Origin: Halonatronomonas betaini
GTDB lineage: Bacteria; Bacillota; Halanaerobiia; Halanaerobiales; Halarsenatibacteraceae
Assembly (NCBI RefSeq): GCF_015666175.1
Contig: NZ_JADPIE010000007.1
Location: forward strand, 62,001-126,000
Direction: 5' to 3'
DNA length: 64,000 nt
Of the stretch, positions 1 to 8,100 are shown piece after piece (position 1 is the stretch's first letter; the number at the start of each line of letters is the position of its first letter). A program made the position numbers and the translations under genes. Below the pieces are notes generated by a model that saw nothing but the letters and a program-made list of their open reading frames with translations, did no database searches and was not told the origin of the DNA.

Positions 1-16
1 ATTTATAGCCAGTCGG

Positions 17-45
17 TTTTTAGTTTTAATTGGATATGTTATAAT
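17..45 (+). promoter_or_regulatory. candidate extended -10 promoter for the MFS gene
   Basis: A perfect -10 hexamer TATAAT lies at 40-45, preceded by TG one base upstream (37-38), the extended -10 form. The -35 region at 17-22 is only T-rich. The first 25 bases end in a T-run after GCCAGTCGG and could be the tail of a terminator whose 5' arm lies outside the window; that cannot be confirmed. Confidence 0.5.
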
Positions 46-81
46 TGATTAAAGATTTTTGGAAAAATAGGAGGCTTGATT

Positions 82-1356
82 GTGGAAGAACTTGAAAAAA
101 GAGAAGTTATAGCTTTATTTATTGCAAATTCATTTTTGTTTTTCTTTCAGGGAATTACTAAATACATATATGTTCCGCTGGTAACACCAATAGAAAATAG
201 TTTTGAAGTTGGTTCAACTGAGGCAGGTTTATTGATAACTCTGGTTTATTTAGGTTATGCTCTGGCCAGATTTCCTTCAGGGATACTGGCTGATATCTTT
301 GGCTGTCCAAAGGTTATTGCCGGAACTGGAATTTTAATGTCTGGCTCATTATTACTGGTTGGGATTTCTCCGAATTTCCTGGCGATGGCAATATTCAGCT
401 TTATAATGGGAGCATCAACCGGGTTGTATGTAACAGCAGGATATTCTTATTCTGTAATATTAGGTCAGGATAGATTTGAAACAGTTTCAACTGCATTACT
501 GGAAACCTTTGGCGGTATTTCAGGTCTGGTAGCTCCATTGTTTGTTGTTCTTATCTGGGAAACTCTAGGACTGCCGATATCAGCATTATTTTTTATAATG
601 GCAGCAGGGGCTTTACTGGCTTCTCTAATCTTTATCTGGCTGGCAAAAAAGAATAATCTACTGGATGCTGAAAGCAGGCAGCAGGGTGGAGCAACAGGAA
701 AATCAGCTTCTCTGGCTGATGTCTGGCCAAAAGTTAAAGGTACAGTAGCAATACTCAAGGAGCCAGCAATCAATCGATTTATCATCTGGTCGACCTTAGT
801 TGGAGGCTTTGGAGCTTTTGCAATTAAAGGGTTTGAATCATTTATACCAAGTTTTCTTCATAACCTTGGAGGCTATAGTTTTAGTAATGCCAATCAATTA
901 TTTGCAATAGTTGCAATAAGTGGTTTAATTACTAAAATGGCAGTAGCCTGGGCTGCAGATAAATTTGGCAGCAAAAGGATACTATTTGTCTTTTATATCT
1001 TTAATTTTAGCTTATTCTTTTATCTGACTACAGCTCCTGGACATATTGGTGTAATAGCAACATTGATACTTTTTGGGATAACCTTTAAAAGCCATAATAC
1101 CGTGATTAATTCCTATGTGCTTAAAGTTATGCCTAAAGAATACCAGGGGACAGGATTTGGGCTATTCTCGACGTTATACACAGCTATTTATAGTGCAGGA
1201 GCAGTCTTTACCGGGTTTATTGCCGACCAGACAGGTAGCCTGGTAATTGGCATGCGGGCAGCTGTAATAGGAGTGGTTATAGCTTTTGTCTGCCTGGCTT
1301 TATTTAGGGTCTTTGTAAAAATTCAAAAGCTTAAAGCTGCTGGAGGTAGACCTTAA
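82..1356 (+). CDS. MFS transporter
   Basis: Major facilitator superfamily permease of the inner membrane, about 424 residues with twelve predicted membrane segments. Between segments 2 and 3 it has the loop RFPSGILADIFGCPK, a good match to MFS motif A (G-x-L-A-D). A hydrophilic loop near residues 200-230 separates the two six-helix halves, as usual for the family. The start is taken as GTG at 82 because AGGAGG at 69-74 is seven bases away; the alternative TTG at 76 is too close. It is monocistronic: nothing lies immediately upstream and about 110 bases separate it from the next gene. The substrate cannot be read from sequence; family members of this kind carry organic anions, sugars or drugs. 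The family call is secure, the substrate is unknown. Confidence 0.88.
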   Translation: MEELEKREVIALFIANSFLFFFQGITKYIYVPLVTPIENSFEVGSTEAGLLITLVYLGYALARFPSGILADIFGCPKVIAGTGILMSGSLLLVGISPNFLAMAIFSFIMGASTGLYVTAGYSYSVILGQDRFETVSTALLETFGGISGLVAPLFVVLIWETLGLPISALFFIMAAGALLASLIFIWLAKKNNLLDAESRQQGGATGKSASLADVWPKVKGTVAILKEPAINRFIIWSTLVGGFGAFAIKGFESFIPSFLHNLGGYSFSNANQLFAIVAISGLITKMAVAWAADKFGSKRILFVFYIFNFSLFFYLTTAPGHIGVIATLILFGITFKSHNTVINSYVLKVMPKEYQGTGFGLFSTLYTAIYSAGAVFTGFIADQTGSLVIGMRAAVIGVVIAFVCLALFRVFVKIQKLKAAGGRP

Positions 1357-1468
1357 GTTCTGGAATAAAAATTATATTGCATTTTATATTAGTAAATTTT
1401 TTTTAGTTCAAGTTCATTTTACAATTAAGTATTAATTAATAAATAAAAGTTTTATGGAGGTATATTTT

Positions 1469-2101
1469 ATGAGCTGTAGATTATGTGGAAGTCAAGAAGT
1501 TCAGCGGATAGAACCAGATGAATATTTATATTGCTCAAATTGTGGGTTTATTATGATTGAATTAAAAGAACTGCCTGAGCCAGTGGAAGAGATTGAGCGT
1601 TATGATGAGCATGATAATAGCTTTAGCAGTCCAGGTTATGTGAAGATGTTCCATGATTTTATTGAATGGGGCCTCCGGGATATTTTAGCCGGAGTGGATA
1701 CTGCCCTGGATTTTGGAGCAGGGCCAGGACCGGTTCTGGCAGAACTTTTAAGGGAACATGGCATTGATGTAAGCTTATATGACCCCTTTTATTATCATTA
1801 TCCAGAAAGACTTAACAAAAAATATGATCTGATAACTTCGACTGAAGTTTTTGAGCATTTACATGATCCTGCTAAAGAGATAGAAATTTTAGTTGATGCT
1901 TTAAAGCCAGAAGCATATCTGGCAGTTATGACTCATTTTCATCCTGGGCCTGAAAAATTTGCCGGTTGGTGGTATAAATATGATGAAACACATGTTGGTT
2001 TTTATAACAGGAAAACTATGGAGTGGATTGCCAAAAATTATAAAATGGAGATAATTAAAATAGATGACTTCAAACAGGTGCTTTTTCAGAAAAAACGGTA
2101 A
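1469..2101 (+). CDS. class I SAM-dependent methyltransferase with N-terminal zinc ribbon
   Basis: Predicted cytoplasmic methyltransferase of about 210 residues. The N-terminus has two CxxC pairs (CRLC and CSNC), a small zinc ribbon. A Rossmann methyltransferase core follows, with motif I reading LDFGAGPGPV and the acidic SAM-ribose region near SLYDPF. TSTEVFEHLHDP is the usual motif IV/post-IV of Methyltransf_11/23-type enzymes. The start is ATG 1469, eight bases after GGAGG at 1456-1460; an in-frame ATG at 1454 overlaps that ribosome site. C4-ribbon methyltransferases of this layout often act on sugars or small molecules, but no neighbour indicates the substrate. Function beyond SAM-dependent methyl transfer is not claimed. 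Confidence 0.82.
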   Translation: MSCRLCGSQEVQRIEPDEYLYCSNCGFIMIELKELPEPVEEIERYDEHDNSFSSPGYVKMFHDFIEWGLRDILAGVDTALDFGAGPGPVLAELLREHGIDVSLYDPFYYHYPERLNKKYDLITSTEVFEHLHDPAKEIEILVDALKPEAYLAVMTHFHPGPEKFAGWWYKYDETHVGFYNRKTMEWIAKNYKMEIIKIDDFKQVLFQKKR

Positions 2102-2131
2102 AAAGTATGTATTTATGAATATTTATAAACA

Positions 2132-2193
2132 AGTTATCCACTTTTCCTGTGGATAACTAATAAAAGTTCGCAATAATTGTGGATAACTTTTTT
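2132..2193. promoter_or_regulatory. cluster of three DnaA-box-like sites forming an inverted repeat
   Basis: Three copies of the 9-mer TTATCCACA or a one-mismatch version lie within 53 bases: TTATCCACT at 2134-2142 (plus), and TGTGGATAA at 2148-2156 and at 2178-2186 (perfect boxes on the minus strand). Boxes 1 and 2 form a 10-bp inverted repeat (AGTTATCCAC / GTGGATAACT, loop of 7). Box 1 can also pair with box 3, which runs into TTTTTT at 2188-2193, so the same bases could act as an intrinsic terminator for the methyltransferase gene. DnaA-binding is the consensus reading; the terminator is the alternative. Confidence 0.5.
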
Positions 2194-2225
2194 GTTTTGT
2201 ATTTTATAAGAAGGGGGTAGTGAAA

Positions 2226-2936
2226 ATGGTAAGCAGTCGTTATCTTGCTCAGGAACTTTTCGAAGGCTTAGGCCGAGAAGGACAGAAAAAATTAGGGGCA
2301 GGCCGGGCTCTTCTTGTTGGTTGTGGAGCTTTAGGTTCTGTTAATGCTGAAATTCTAGCCAGAGCAGGAATAGGTTTTATGAGAATTGCTGATAGTGATC
2401 AGGTTGAACTGGCAAATCTTCATCGACAGTTTCTCTTTACAGAAGAAGATGCTGATGTTTTTCAACTTAAAGTACATGCTGCCAAAGAATATCTGGCAAA
2501 AATTAATAGTGAGGTAGAGATAGAAATATATGATAGCCGGTTCAATTTAAAAAATGGAGAAGAGCTGGCTGAGGATGTTGATTTAATAATTGACTGTAGT
2601 GACAATCCTGAAGCAAGGAATCATATTGATCAAATTGCCAGAAAACTTGAAATACCCTGGATTTATGGAGGAGTCGTTGCTGCTATTGGTATGGTTAAGT
2701 TTGTTGCCGCTGATAAAGGCGAGTCGATTGGTAGCTGGTTTGATTTTGACTCTGGCTCAGAACTCTTTTCTCCCTGCCAGGATGGAATATTAAATACAAC
2801 CCCGATGATGGTTGCCACTCTGCAAAGTACAGAAGCAATTAAGTTTTTAAGTGGCAACCGGGATTTAATTAGAAAAGATATAATTTACTTTGATCTCTGG
2901 AAACAGGAATTTGATAGAATAGAGGTAGCAGATTAA
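2226..2936 (+). CDS. ThiF/MoeB/HesA-family adenylyltransferase
   Basis: E1-like protein of about 236 residues. The nucleotide-binding motif GCGALGS is near residue 32, the arginine finger segment LHRQFLF follows at about 65, and VDLIIDCSDNPEARNHID matches the metal/ATP part of the fold. Such enzymes adenylate the C-terminal glycine of a small sulfur carrier (ThiS, MoaD) or a related protein. Only one Cys (SPCQDG) remains where MoeB and ThiF usually have two CxxC pairs, so the structural zinc site appears absent. The start is ATG 2226, eight bases after AAGGGGG; the GTG at 2220 is too near. No thiamine or molybdopterin gene is adjacent, so the partner is unknown. The gene converges with the signalling gene downstream with only nine bases between the stops. 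Confidence 0.82.
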   Translation: MVSSRYLAQELFEGLGREGQKKLGAGRALLVGCGALGSVNAEILARAGIGFMRIADSDQVELANLHRQFLFTEEDADVFQLKVHAAKEYLAKINSEVEIEIYDSRFNLKNGEELAEDVDLIIDCSDNPEARNHIDQIARKLEIPWIYGGVVAAIGMVKFVAADKGESIGSWFDFDSGSELFSPCQDGILNTTPMMVATLQSTEAIKFLSGNRDLIRKDIIYFDLWKQEFDRIEVAD

Positions 2937-2945
2937 ATATCTGGA

Positions 2946-4742
2946 TTATTCTGGATTATTAATGATTAATTCAATAAATTGACTGACAAGTTCTGGATCA
3001 AATTGACTGCCGGCATTGGCTTTTAATTCAGCGATGGCTTCTTTTTTAGAGATAGCTTTCTGATATGGCCGGCCAGTTATCATAACATCGTAAGCATCAA
3101 TAATTGAAATCATCCTGGAAAGGAGAGGGATACTTTTTTCCTTCTGGCCTTCAGGGTAGCCTGAACCATCCCACCATTCATGGTGGGATTTTATATATTC
3201 AGCAATATGGGCAAATTCTTTAGTGGCTGAAGCAATCCTGGAGCCTATCTCAGGATGTTCTTTGATATCTTCCCATTCCTCTTTATTGAGATCATCAGGT
3301 TTATTGATTATTTCTTCAGGTATATTAATCATTCCAATATCATGGAGTGAAGCGACAAGGCTTAACTCTTTGATATCTTTATCCTGAAGCTCTAGTTTAT
3401 TACCAAATTCTGTTGCTAATTTAACCATTCGCTGGCTATGTTCCTTAGTTTCAGCTGTCTTAGCCTCCAGGCTATTAAGAAGATTTTTGACCAGCCGATT
3501 TTTTGCACTCCGGCCTTCAGATAATTTATTCTTATACATTCTTTCATCTGCTTTATTTAAAACATCATAGATATCCTGGCCAGGGTCTCTTTTAACAGCC
3601 ATTCCTATCCCTAGAGAGACAGGAATCTTATCATTAGCTGATTCATTGCAGTTAGATTTAATTCTATTATAGATCTTACAGGCTTCATCTTCATCGGTCT
3701 GGGTTAAGAAGATAATAAACTCATCCCCTGCCCAGCGGACAACCAGATCTTCCTGGCGGACGGAACTCTGCAGGATATTGGTGGCTTTTTTAAGTAGTCG
3801 GTCACCTGATTCATGGCCATAGGAATCATTAATCATTTTAAGCCCATTAATATCAGCCATAATAATTGAAATTGGCAACTGACGCTCGGTATCTTTTCTT
3901 TTTATCTCTTCTTCTAAATACTGGCGATTATATAAACCTGTTAAATTGTCATGATAGGAGATATATTTAAGTTTCTGCTCTCTTTTTTTCTGCTCTGAGA
4001 TATCAATCAGATTGCCAATAACCTTTACAACTTCGCCATTTTCAATAACTGGCTTGCCAACTGTTCGGACCCACATCCTTTCACCATCGGCATTGATAAA
4101 GGGAACTTCTAAATCATAGGGTTTACCATTTATAGCTTTTTTGAAAGCTTTATCAACCTTTTTTCTGGCTTTAGGGGGATAGCATTTTAAACTCCGCTCA
4201 ATATAACCGGTTTCTCTATCTCTTTCAAAACCATGAAGGTCAAATAGAGCATCTGTCCAGTAAATTTCATCATTGATTACATCATATTCCCAGCCGCCAA
4301 TTCCTGTTATCTCCTGGGTCTGTTCTAGAAGCTGTTTGGTTGATCTTAAATCTTCTTCTACTTTTTTCTGCTCAGTAATGTCAAAGAAGATGGTGATAAA
4401 CTTATTATCTTCGACTGGATGGGCTGAGATCTTATACCAGCTGTCCAGGGGCTCGAAATGCCAGGTAAAGCTTGTGCTTTGATTATCTCTGACAACTTTT
4501 GCATAGGTATCGATTAATGTATCTTCTCTAGTCGCCTCTGGAAAAACTTCTGTAACTTTATGATTAATGACCTGGCTGGCATCCAGGCCAGTAATTTTCT
4601 CATAAGCTTTGTTTATATCAAGATATAGATAGTCTATGACTTTATCATTTTTTCCGTAAATTAGTTTATGGACAGCAAATCCATTTAATTCATTCTCATG
4701 TAATGTTTTATAAAGGAGTTCTTTGCTAATATTATCTGGCAT
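2946..4742 (-). CDS. PAS-PAS-GGDEF-HD-GYP cyclic-di-GMP signalling protein
   Basis: Soluble sensor/output protein of 598 residues: PAS at about 15-125, a second PAS/PAC at about 145-252, GGDEF at about 260-415 and HD-GYP at about 425-590. The GGDEF signature reads AGDEF (338-342), a variant known in some active diguanylate cyclases, and an inhibitory I-site RxxD (R329-D332) lies five residues before it. The phosphodiesterase domain has HD at 467-468 and GSGYP at 526-530, but the usual HDIGK reads HDIGM. It could therefore both make and break c-di-GMP, or one domain could be regulatory. There is no membrane segment or signal peptide, so the PAS domains probably sense an internal cue. The PHP gene lies two bases upstream on the same strand, so the two are probably co-transcribed. 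Confidence 0.88.
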   Translation of the reverse strand: MPDNISKELLYKTLHENELNGFAVHKLIYGKNDKVIDYLYLDINKAYEKITGLDASQVINHKVTEVFPEATREDTLIDTYAKVVRDNQSTSFTWHFEPLDSWYKISAHPVEDNKFITIFFDITEQKKVEEDLRSTKQLLEQTQEITGIGGWEYDVINDEIYWTDALFDLHGFERDRETGYIERSLKCYPPKARKKVDKAFKKAINGKPYDLEVPFINADGERMWVRTVGKPVIENGEVVKVIGNLIDISEQKKREQKLKYISYHDNLTGLYNRQYLEEEIKRKDTERQLPISIIMADINGLKMINDSYGHESGDRLLKKATNILQSSVRQEDLVVRWAGDEFIIFLTQTDEDEACKIYNRIKSNCNESANDKIPVSLGIGMAVKRDPGQDIYDVLNKADERMYKNKLSEGRSAKNRLVKNLLNSLEAKTAETKEHSQRMVKLATEFGNKLELQDKDIKELSLVASLHDIGMINIPEEIINKPDDLNKEEWEDIKEHPEIGSRIASATKEFAHIAEYIKSHHEWWDGSGYPEGQKEKSIPLLSRMISIIDAYDVMITGRPYQKAISKKEAIAELKANAGSQFDPELVSQFIELIINNPE

Positions 4743-4744
4743 TA

Positions 4745-5467
4745 TTATTCTCCTTTCAGATAATCAATAAATTTATCTGCTGAATAATTTATAAATCTAT
4801 CAGGCGAGATGCCTGATTTATTAATAATTTCAATGGCAGGTTCAAGATAGCCAATACAATCATGATAATGGGCATCACTATTTAGAGCTAAAAGCAGATT
4901 GGGATCAGCAATAGCCAGTCTGCAAAGCTCAATATCCTTTTCAAGATTGCCTCTTTCAATACTCCTGCCCTCTGAATATGAGCTGGCATTGATCTCTAAA
5001 ATTACCTGATGCCTGCTGGCTGCTGCTGCAACTTCTTCAATATTAACAGGGTTAAAGTTGCTGACTGGATGGGTTATCATATCAACTTCCCCGGATTCAA
5101 TTGCAGAGATGATAGCTCTGGTGCAGTCTTCCTGATATTCCCCGACATAAAGGGCATCATCGTGGATTCCAGCGGTAATAAAGTCAAGTCGATTTCTGAA
5201 TCTACTGCCAAGATCCAGGCTGCCATCAGGGCCAATATTTGCTTCAACTCCAGAAATGATTTTAACACCATGAATTTCTGCTGGCAGGGCTTTTAAATTT
5301 CCAAAATGATAGCTATGGCAGCTGCCTGGCATTTCTGGTCCATGGTCAGTAATTGCTATTAGCTCATATTTTTTGTCTGCAGCAGCCCGGGCTAATTCAG
5401 TAATAGAAGAATAGGCGTGGCCACTGGCAATACTATGTATATGCAGGTCTGCTTTAAAATTTAACAT
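4745..5467 (-). CDS. PHP-domain phosphoesterase (YcdX-like)
   Basis: About 240 residues of the PHP fold, a trinuclear-metal phosphatase family. The metal ligands are visible in order: DLHIHS near the N-terminus, ITDHGPE at about 45, a Glu in SGVEANI at about 82, GIHDDA near 110, a His in ITHPVSN near 140 and SDAHYHD near 210. This matches YcdX/YcfH-type phosphatases rather than histidinol phosphatase. The start is the ATG at 5467, eight bases after GGAGG on the minus strand; an upstream in-frame GTG overlaps that ribosome site and is rejected. It ends two bases before the GGDEF/HD-GYP gene, implying one transcript. The natural substrate is unknown. Confidence 0.82.
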   Translation of the reverse strand: MLNFKADLHIHSIASGHAYSSITELARAAADKKYELIAITDHGPEMPGSCHSYHFGNLKALPAEIHGVKIISGVEANIGPDGSLDLGSRFRNRLDFITAGIHDDALYVGEYQEDCTRAIISAIESGEVDMITHPVSNFNPVNIEEVAAAASRHQVILEINASSYSEGRSIERGNLEKDIELCRLAIADPNLLLALNSDAHYHDCIGYLEPAIEIINKSGISPDRFINYSADKFIDYLKGE

Positions 5468-5515
5468 ATATAAAACCTCCACTTTCAGGAAACGCTCTCA
5501 ATTTTAATAGAATTA

Positions 5516-5570
5516 ATTATAACAATAATAGCTTAATATTAAAAGGTAGTAATTAGATATGCTTTATAAT
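5516..5570. promoter_or_regulatory. divergent AT-rich promoter region
   Basis: The 250-base gap between the minus-strand PHP gene and the plus-strand permease holds two opposed -10-like hexamers: TATAAT on the minus strand at 5516-5521 and TATAAT on the plus strand at 5565-5570. Neither has a convincing -35 hexamer. The rest of the gap is plain AT-rich sequence with no ORF of note. Confidence 0.35.
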
Positions 5571-5721
5571 TATATCATATATTTGTAATTTTTCATAATA
5601 TAAAGACTTTGAATATAGAGTTGCATTCTTTTAAATTATCATATATTATAAGTGGCAAATAGAGAGTGGTATAAAATTTTTAATATGATTGTGAAATATT
5701 TTATTTTAAGAGGTGATATTA

Positions 5722-7968
5722 ATGGCTTTACAGAGAGATGAACGTCTGGGAAGAAACTTAGGATTTTTTCCGACATTTGCAATAGGTACAGGAACGATGA
5801 TTGGGGCAGGTATTTTTGTTCTGCCAGGAATAGCTGCAGCTTCTGCCGGGCCGGCAGCAATCTTTTCATTTTTACTCGGTGGAATAATTTCAATGGCAAC
5901 TGCTCTAAGTATGTCAGAACTGGCTACAGGTATGCCAAGAGCTGGCGGAGATTATTATTTTATCAGTAGGACAATGGGAGCAGCCTTTGGTTCTGTTGTT
6001 GGATTAGGAGCCTGGATGGCCCTGGTCTTTAAAGGATCGTTTGCCCTGGTTGGTCTGGCTGAATATCTGCATATTTTAGTTCCAATCCCAATTTTGTTGA
6101 CTGCTGTTGGTGCTGGACTTCTGCTTTTATTTATTAATTTTAGGGGAGCTGAAAGTAGCGGCTCTTTACAGAATGGAATTGTAGTCGGGTTATTTATAAT
6201 TTTAACGATTTTCATTGGCCGGGGAATGATTGTGCTTGACACTGAGAATTTAAGTCCTTTTATGCCATATGGCACAGCTTCTATCTTTGCAACAACAGGA
6301 CTGATATTTGTATCATACTTAGGGATTTCTCAGTTATCTGCTATCTCTGAGGAGGTTAAAAATCCTTCGAAAAATTTGCCTAGAGCCTTTATAGCTTCTG
6401 TGGCTGCAGTTACTCTTTTATATGTTGGAGTTATGCTGGTAATCAATGGGCTTTTTCCATTGGAGGAGGTTGTTGAATTCGATACACCTCTGGTAGCAGC
6501 AGCTCAATTTATGGCTGGAGGAACTGGTAGATTATTAATAATATTAGCTGGATTTTTCGCCACTGTTTCAACTGCTAATGCGGCAATTATGTCATCATCA
6601 AGATTCCCCTTTGCTATGGGCCGGGATAATCTTCTTCCTGAATGGATTATTGATGTCCATGATGAATATGAGACACCTTACAGAGCAATTGTAATTACCG
6701 GGCTGGCAATGATTCTTTTGCTTTTATTATTTGAAGTTGAAGAACTGGCAAAGATGGCCAGTACTTTTAATGTTATGATATTTATGTTTTTGAATATCTC
6801 CGTAATTGTATTGAGGAAGAAGAATCAGGAATGGTTTAAACCAACTTTTAAATCGCCACTATTTCCACTGCCTCAGTTGATCGGTATAGGTGGAGGTTTA
6901 ATGTTGATTCCACAGTTTGATGCGCTCTCATTGGTATTTGCTGGTGCAGTTATATTAGTCGGGCTGGTCTGGTATAAAATTTATGGCGCCGGTAAAGCTA
7001 CACCAGAATATACAATTTTAGATATATTAGAAGATCGACCTGTTCCATCGATTGCAGATGCCAGAAAGAAAAAAGTGCTTGTACCTGTTTCTGATCCTGA
7101 GACGGAAAAAGACCTGTTAAGATTTGCTGATACTATGAGTGACGAGACTGTAGGTCTTAATGTCATAAAAGTACCTGATCAGATGGGGCTCAGGGATGCA
7201 AGAGATGCAGAATTAAGTGAATTAGACCAGGATTATCAGGATAGAGACGAGATTTTTTGTGAGCATGCTGCTACAGTTGAGCATTCTGAGAGGTGTTTAA
7301 CAGTTTATGATCATAGTGTTTCTGCAGCAATTTTAGAACAGACTGAACTGGAAAATCCTGATATGATCATTATGGGCTGGCAGAGAGAAGACCGGTTGCG
7401 CTCAGTGATTGGAGGCATTACCCGCCAGGTATTAAGAGAGGCCAAGACAAATATTGGAGTATTAAAAGGACATTATCCGGAAGAGTTAAATAAAATAACT
7501 GTTGCCTATGACGGCAGGGAAAATTCAGTTTATGGTCTCTACCTTGCCAGAAGGCTGGCAGAAAAAACCGGGGCTGAAATTGATATTCTCCATGTTGTAA
7601 GTCCTGATACTCCAGAGGTTGAAATAAATAGGATTAGACAGGAGCTGGATAAGGTTGTTAATAAGCCAGGCGAGGTTTCATCAGAGATTGACCTGGAAAA
7701 ATTAGAAGGAAAAGTAAGTTATAGAATAGAAAAGAGATTTTCTGTCACTGATACAGTTATAGAAAATGCTGAAAAAGCCGATCTGACAATAGTTGGAGAT
7801 TCAATTAGAAGATTTAAGTTTAGTATTCTTGGAGGCAGGTCAAATAGAATAGCAACCCATGCTAAAGGAGATCTTCTAATTGTTAAAAGATACAAGCCCT
7901 TTTCCCGGCAGACTATTCTGGCCAGTTTCAAAAAAATGCTTAGGAAAAAGGAGAAATTGAAGTCTTAA
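5722..7968 (+). CDS. APC-family permease fused to two UspA domains
   Basis: Membrane transporter of about 748 residues. Residues 1-430 form an amino acid/polyamine/organocation permease: an early GTMIGAGIFVLPG segment (the GIF substrate-binding helix), then about twelve hydrophobic segments. The C-terminal 320 residues are cytoplasmic and hold two universal-stress-protein-like units, starting near 455 (KKKVLVPVSD) and 595 (LNKITVAYDGREN). The second keeps a phosphate-loop-like GDSIRRFKFSILGGRSNRI run. APC-USP fusions are a known architecture in which the Usp part is thought to sense ATP or regulate transport. The start is ATG 5722, eight bases after AAGAGG; the GTG at 5713 overlaps that site. 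The substrate is unknown. Confidence 0.88.
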   Translation: MALQRDERLGRNLGFFPTFAIGTGTMIGAGIFVLPGIAAASAGPAAIFSFLLGGIISMATALSMSELATGMPRAGGDYYFISRTMGAAFGSVVGLGAWMALVFKGSFALVGLAEYLHILVPIPILLTAVGAGLLLLFINFRGAESSGSLQNGIVVGLFIILTIFIGRGMIVLDTENLSPFMPYGTASIFATTGLIFVSYLGISQLSAISEEVKNPSKNLPRAFIASVAAVTLLYVGVMLVINGLFPLEEVVEFDTPLVAAAQFMAGGTGRLLIILAGFFATVSTANAAIMSSSRFPFAMGRDNLLPEWIIDVHDEYETPYRAIVITGLAMILLLLLFEVEELAKMASTFNVMIFMFLNISVIVLRKKNQEWFKPTFKSPLFPLPQLIGIGGGLMLIPQFDALSLVFAGAVILVGLVWYKIYGAGKATPEYTILDILEDRPVPSIADARKKKVLVPVSDPETEKDLLRFADTMSDETVGLNVIKVPDQMGLRDARDAELSELDQDYQDRDEIFCEHAATVEHSERCLTVYDHSVSAAILEQTELENPDMIIMGWQREDRLRSVIGGITRQVLREAKTNIGVLKGHYPEELNKITVAYDGRENSVYGLYLARRLAEKTGAEIDILHVVSPDTPEVEINRIRQELDKVVNKPGEVSSEIDLEKLEGKVSYRIEKRFSVTDTVIENAEKADLTIVGDSIRRFKFSILGGRSNRIATHAKGDLLIVKRYKPFSRQTILASFKKMLRKKEKLKS

Positions 7969-8010
7969 ATTAAATCTTAAATTAAATAATAAATCTTTCA
8001 GGATTAAATA

Positions 8011-8099
8011 AAAACTGTCTCCAGGCAGGAATCTTAATTTTCATATAGAACTCTTAAGTTGTGAAAGGAAAAATATGAAAAGATACTGGAGGCAGTTTT
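8011..8099 (+). promoter_or_regulatory. long hairpin enclosing the ribosome-binding site of the next gene
   Basis: AAAACTGTCTCCAG (8011-8024) pairs with CTGGAGGCAGTTTT (8086-8099) as a 14-bp stem with one G-U. Inside it TTTTCATAT (8038-8046) pairs with ATATGAAAA (8073-8081) as a 9-bp stem. The right arm contains GGAGG, the only plausible ribosome site for the ATG at 8101, so folding would hide it. The right arm ends in four T, so the element could also help terminate the permease transcript. Confidence 0.6.
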
Positions 8100-8100
8100 C

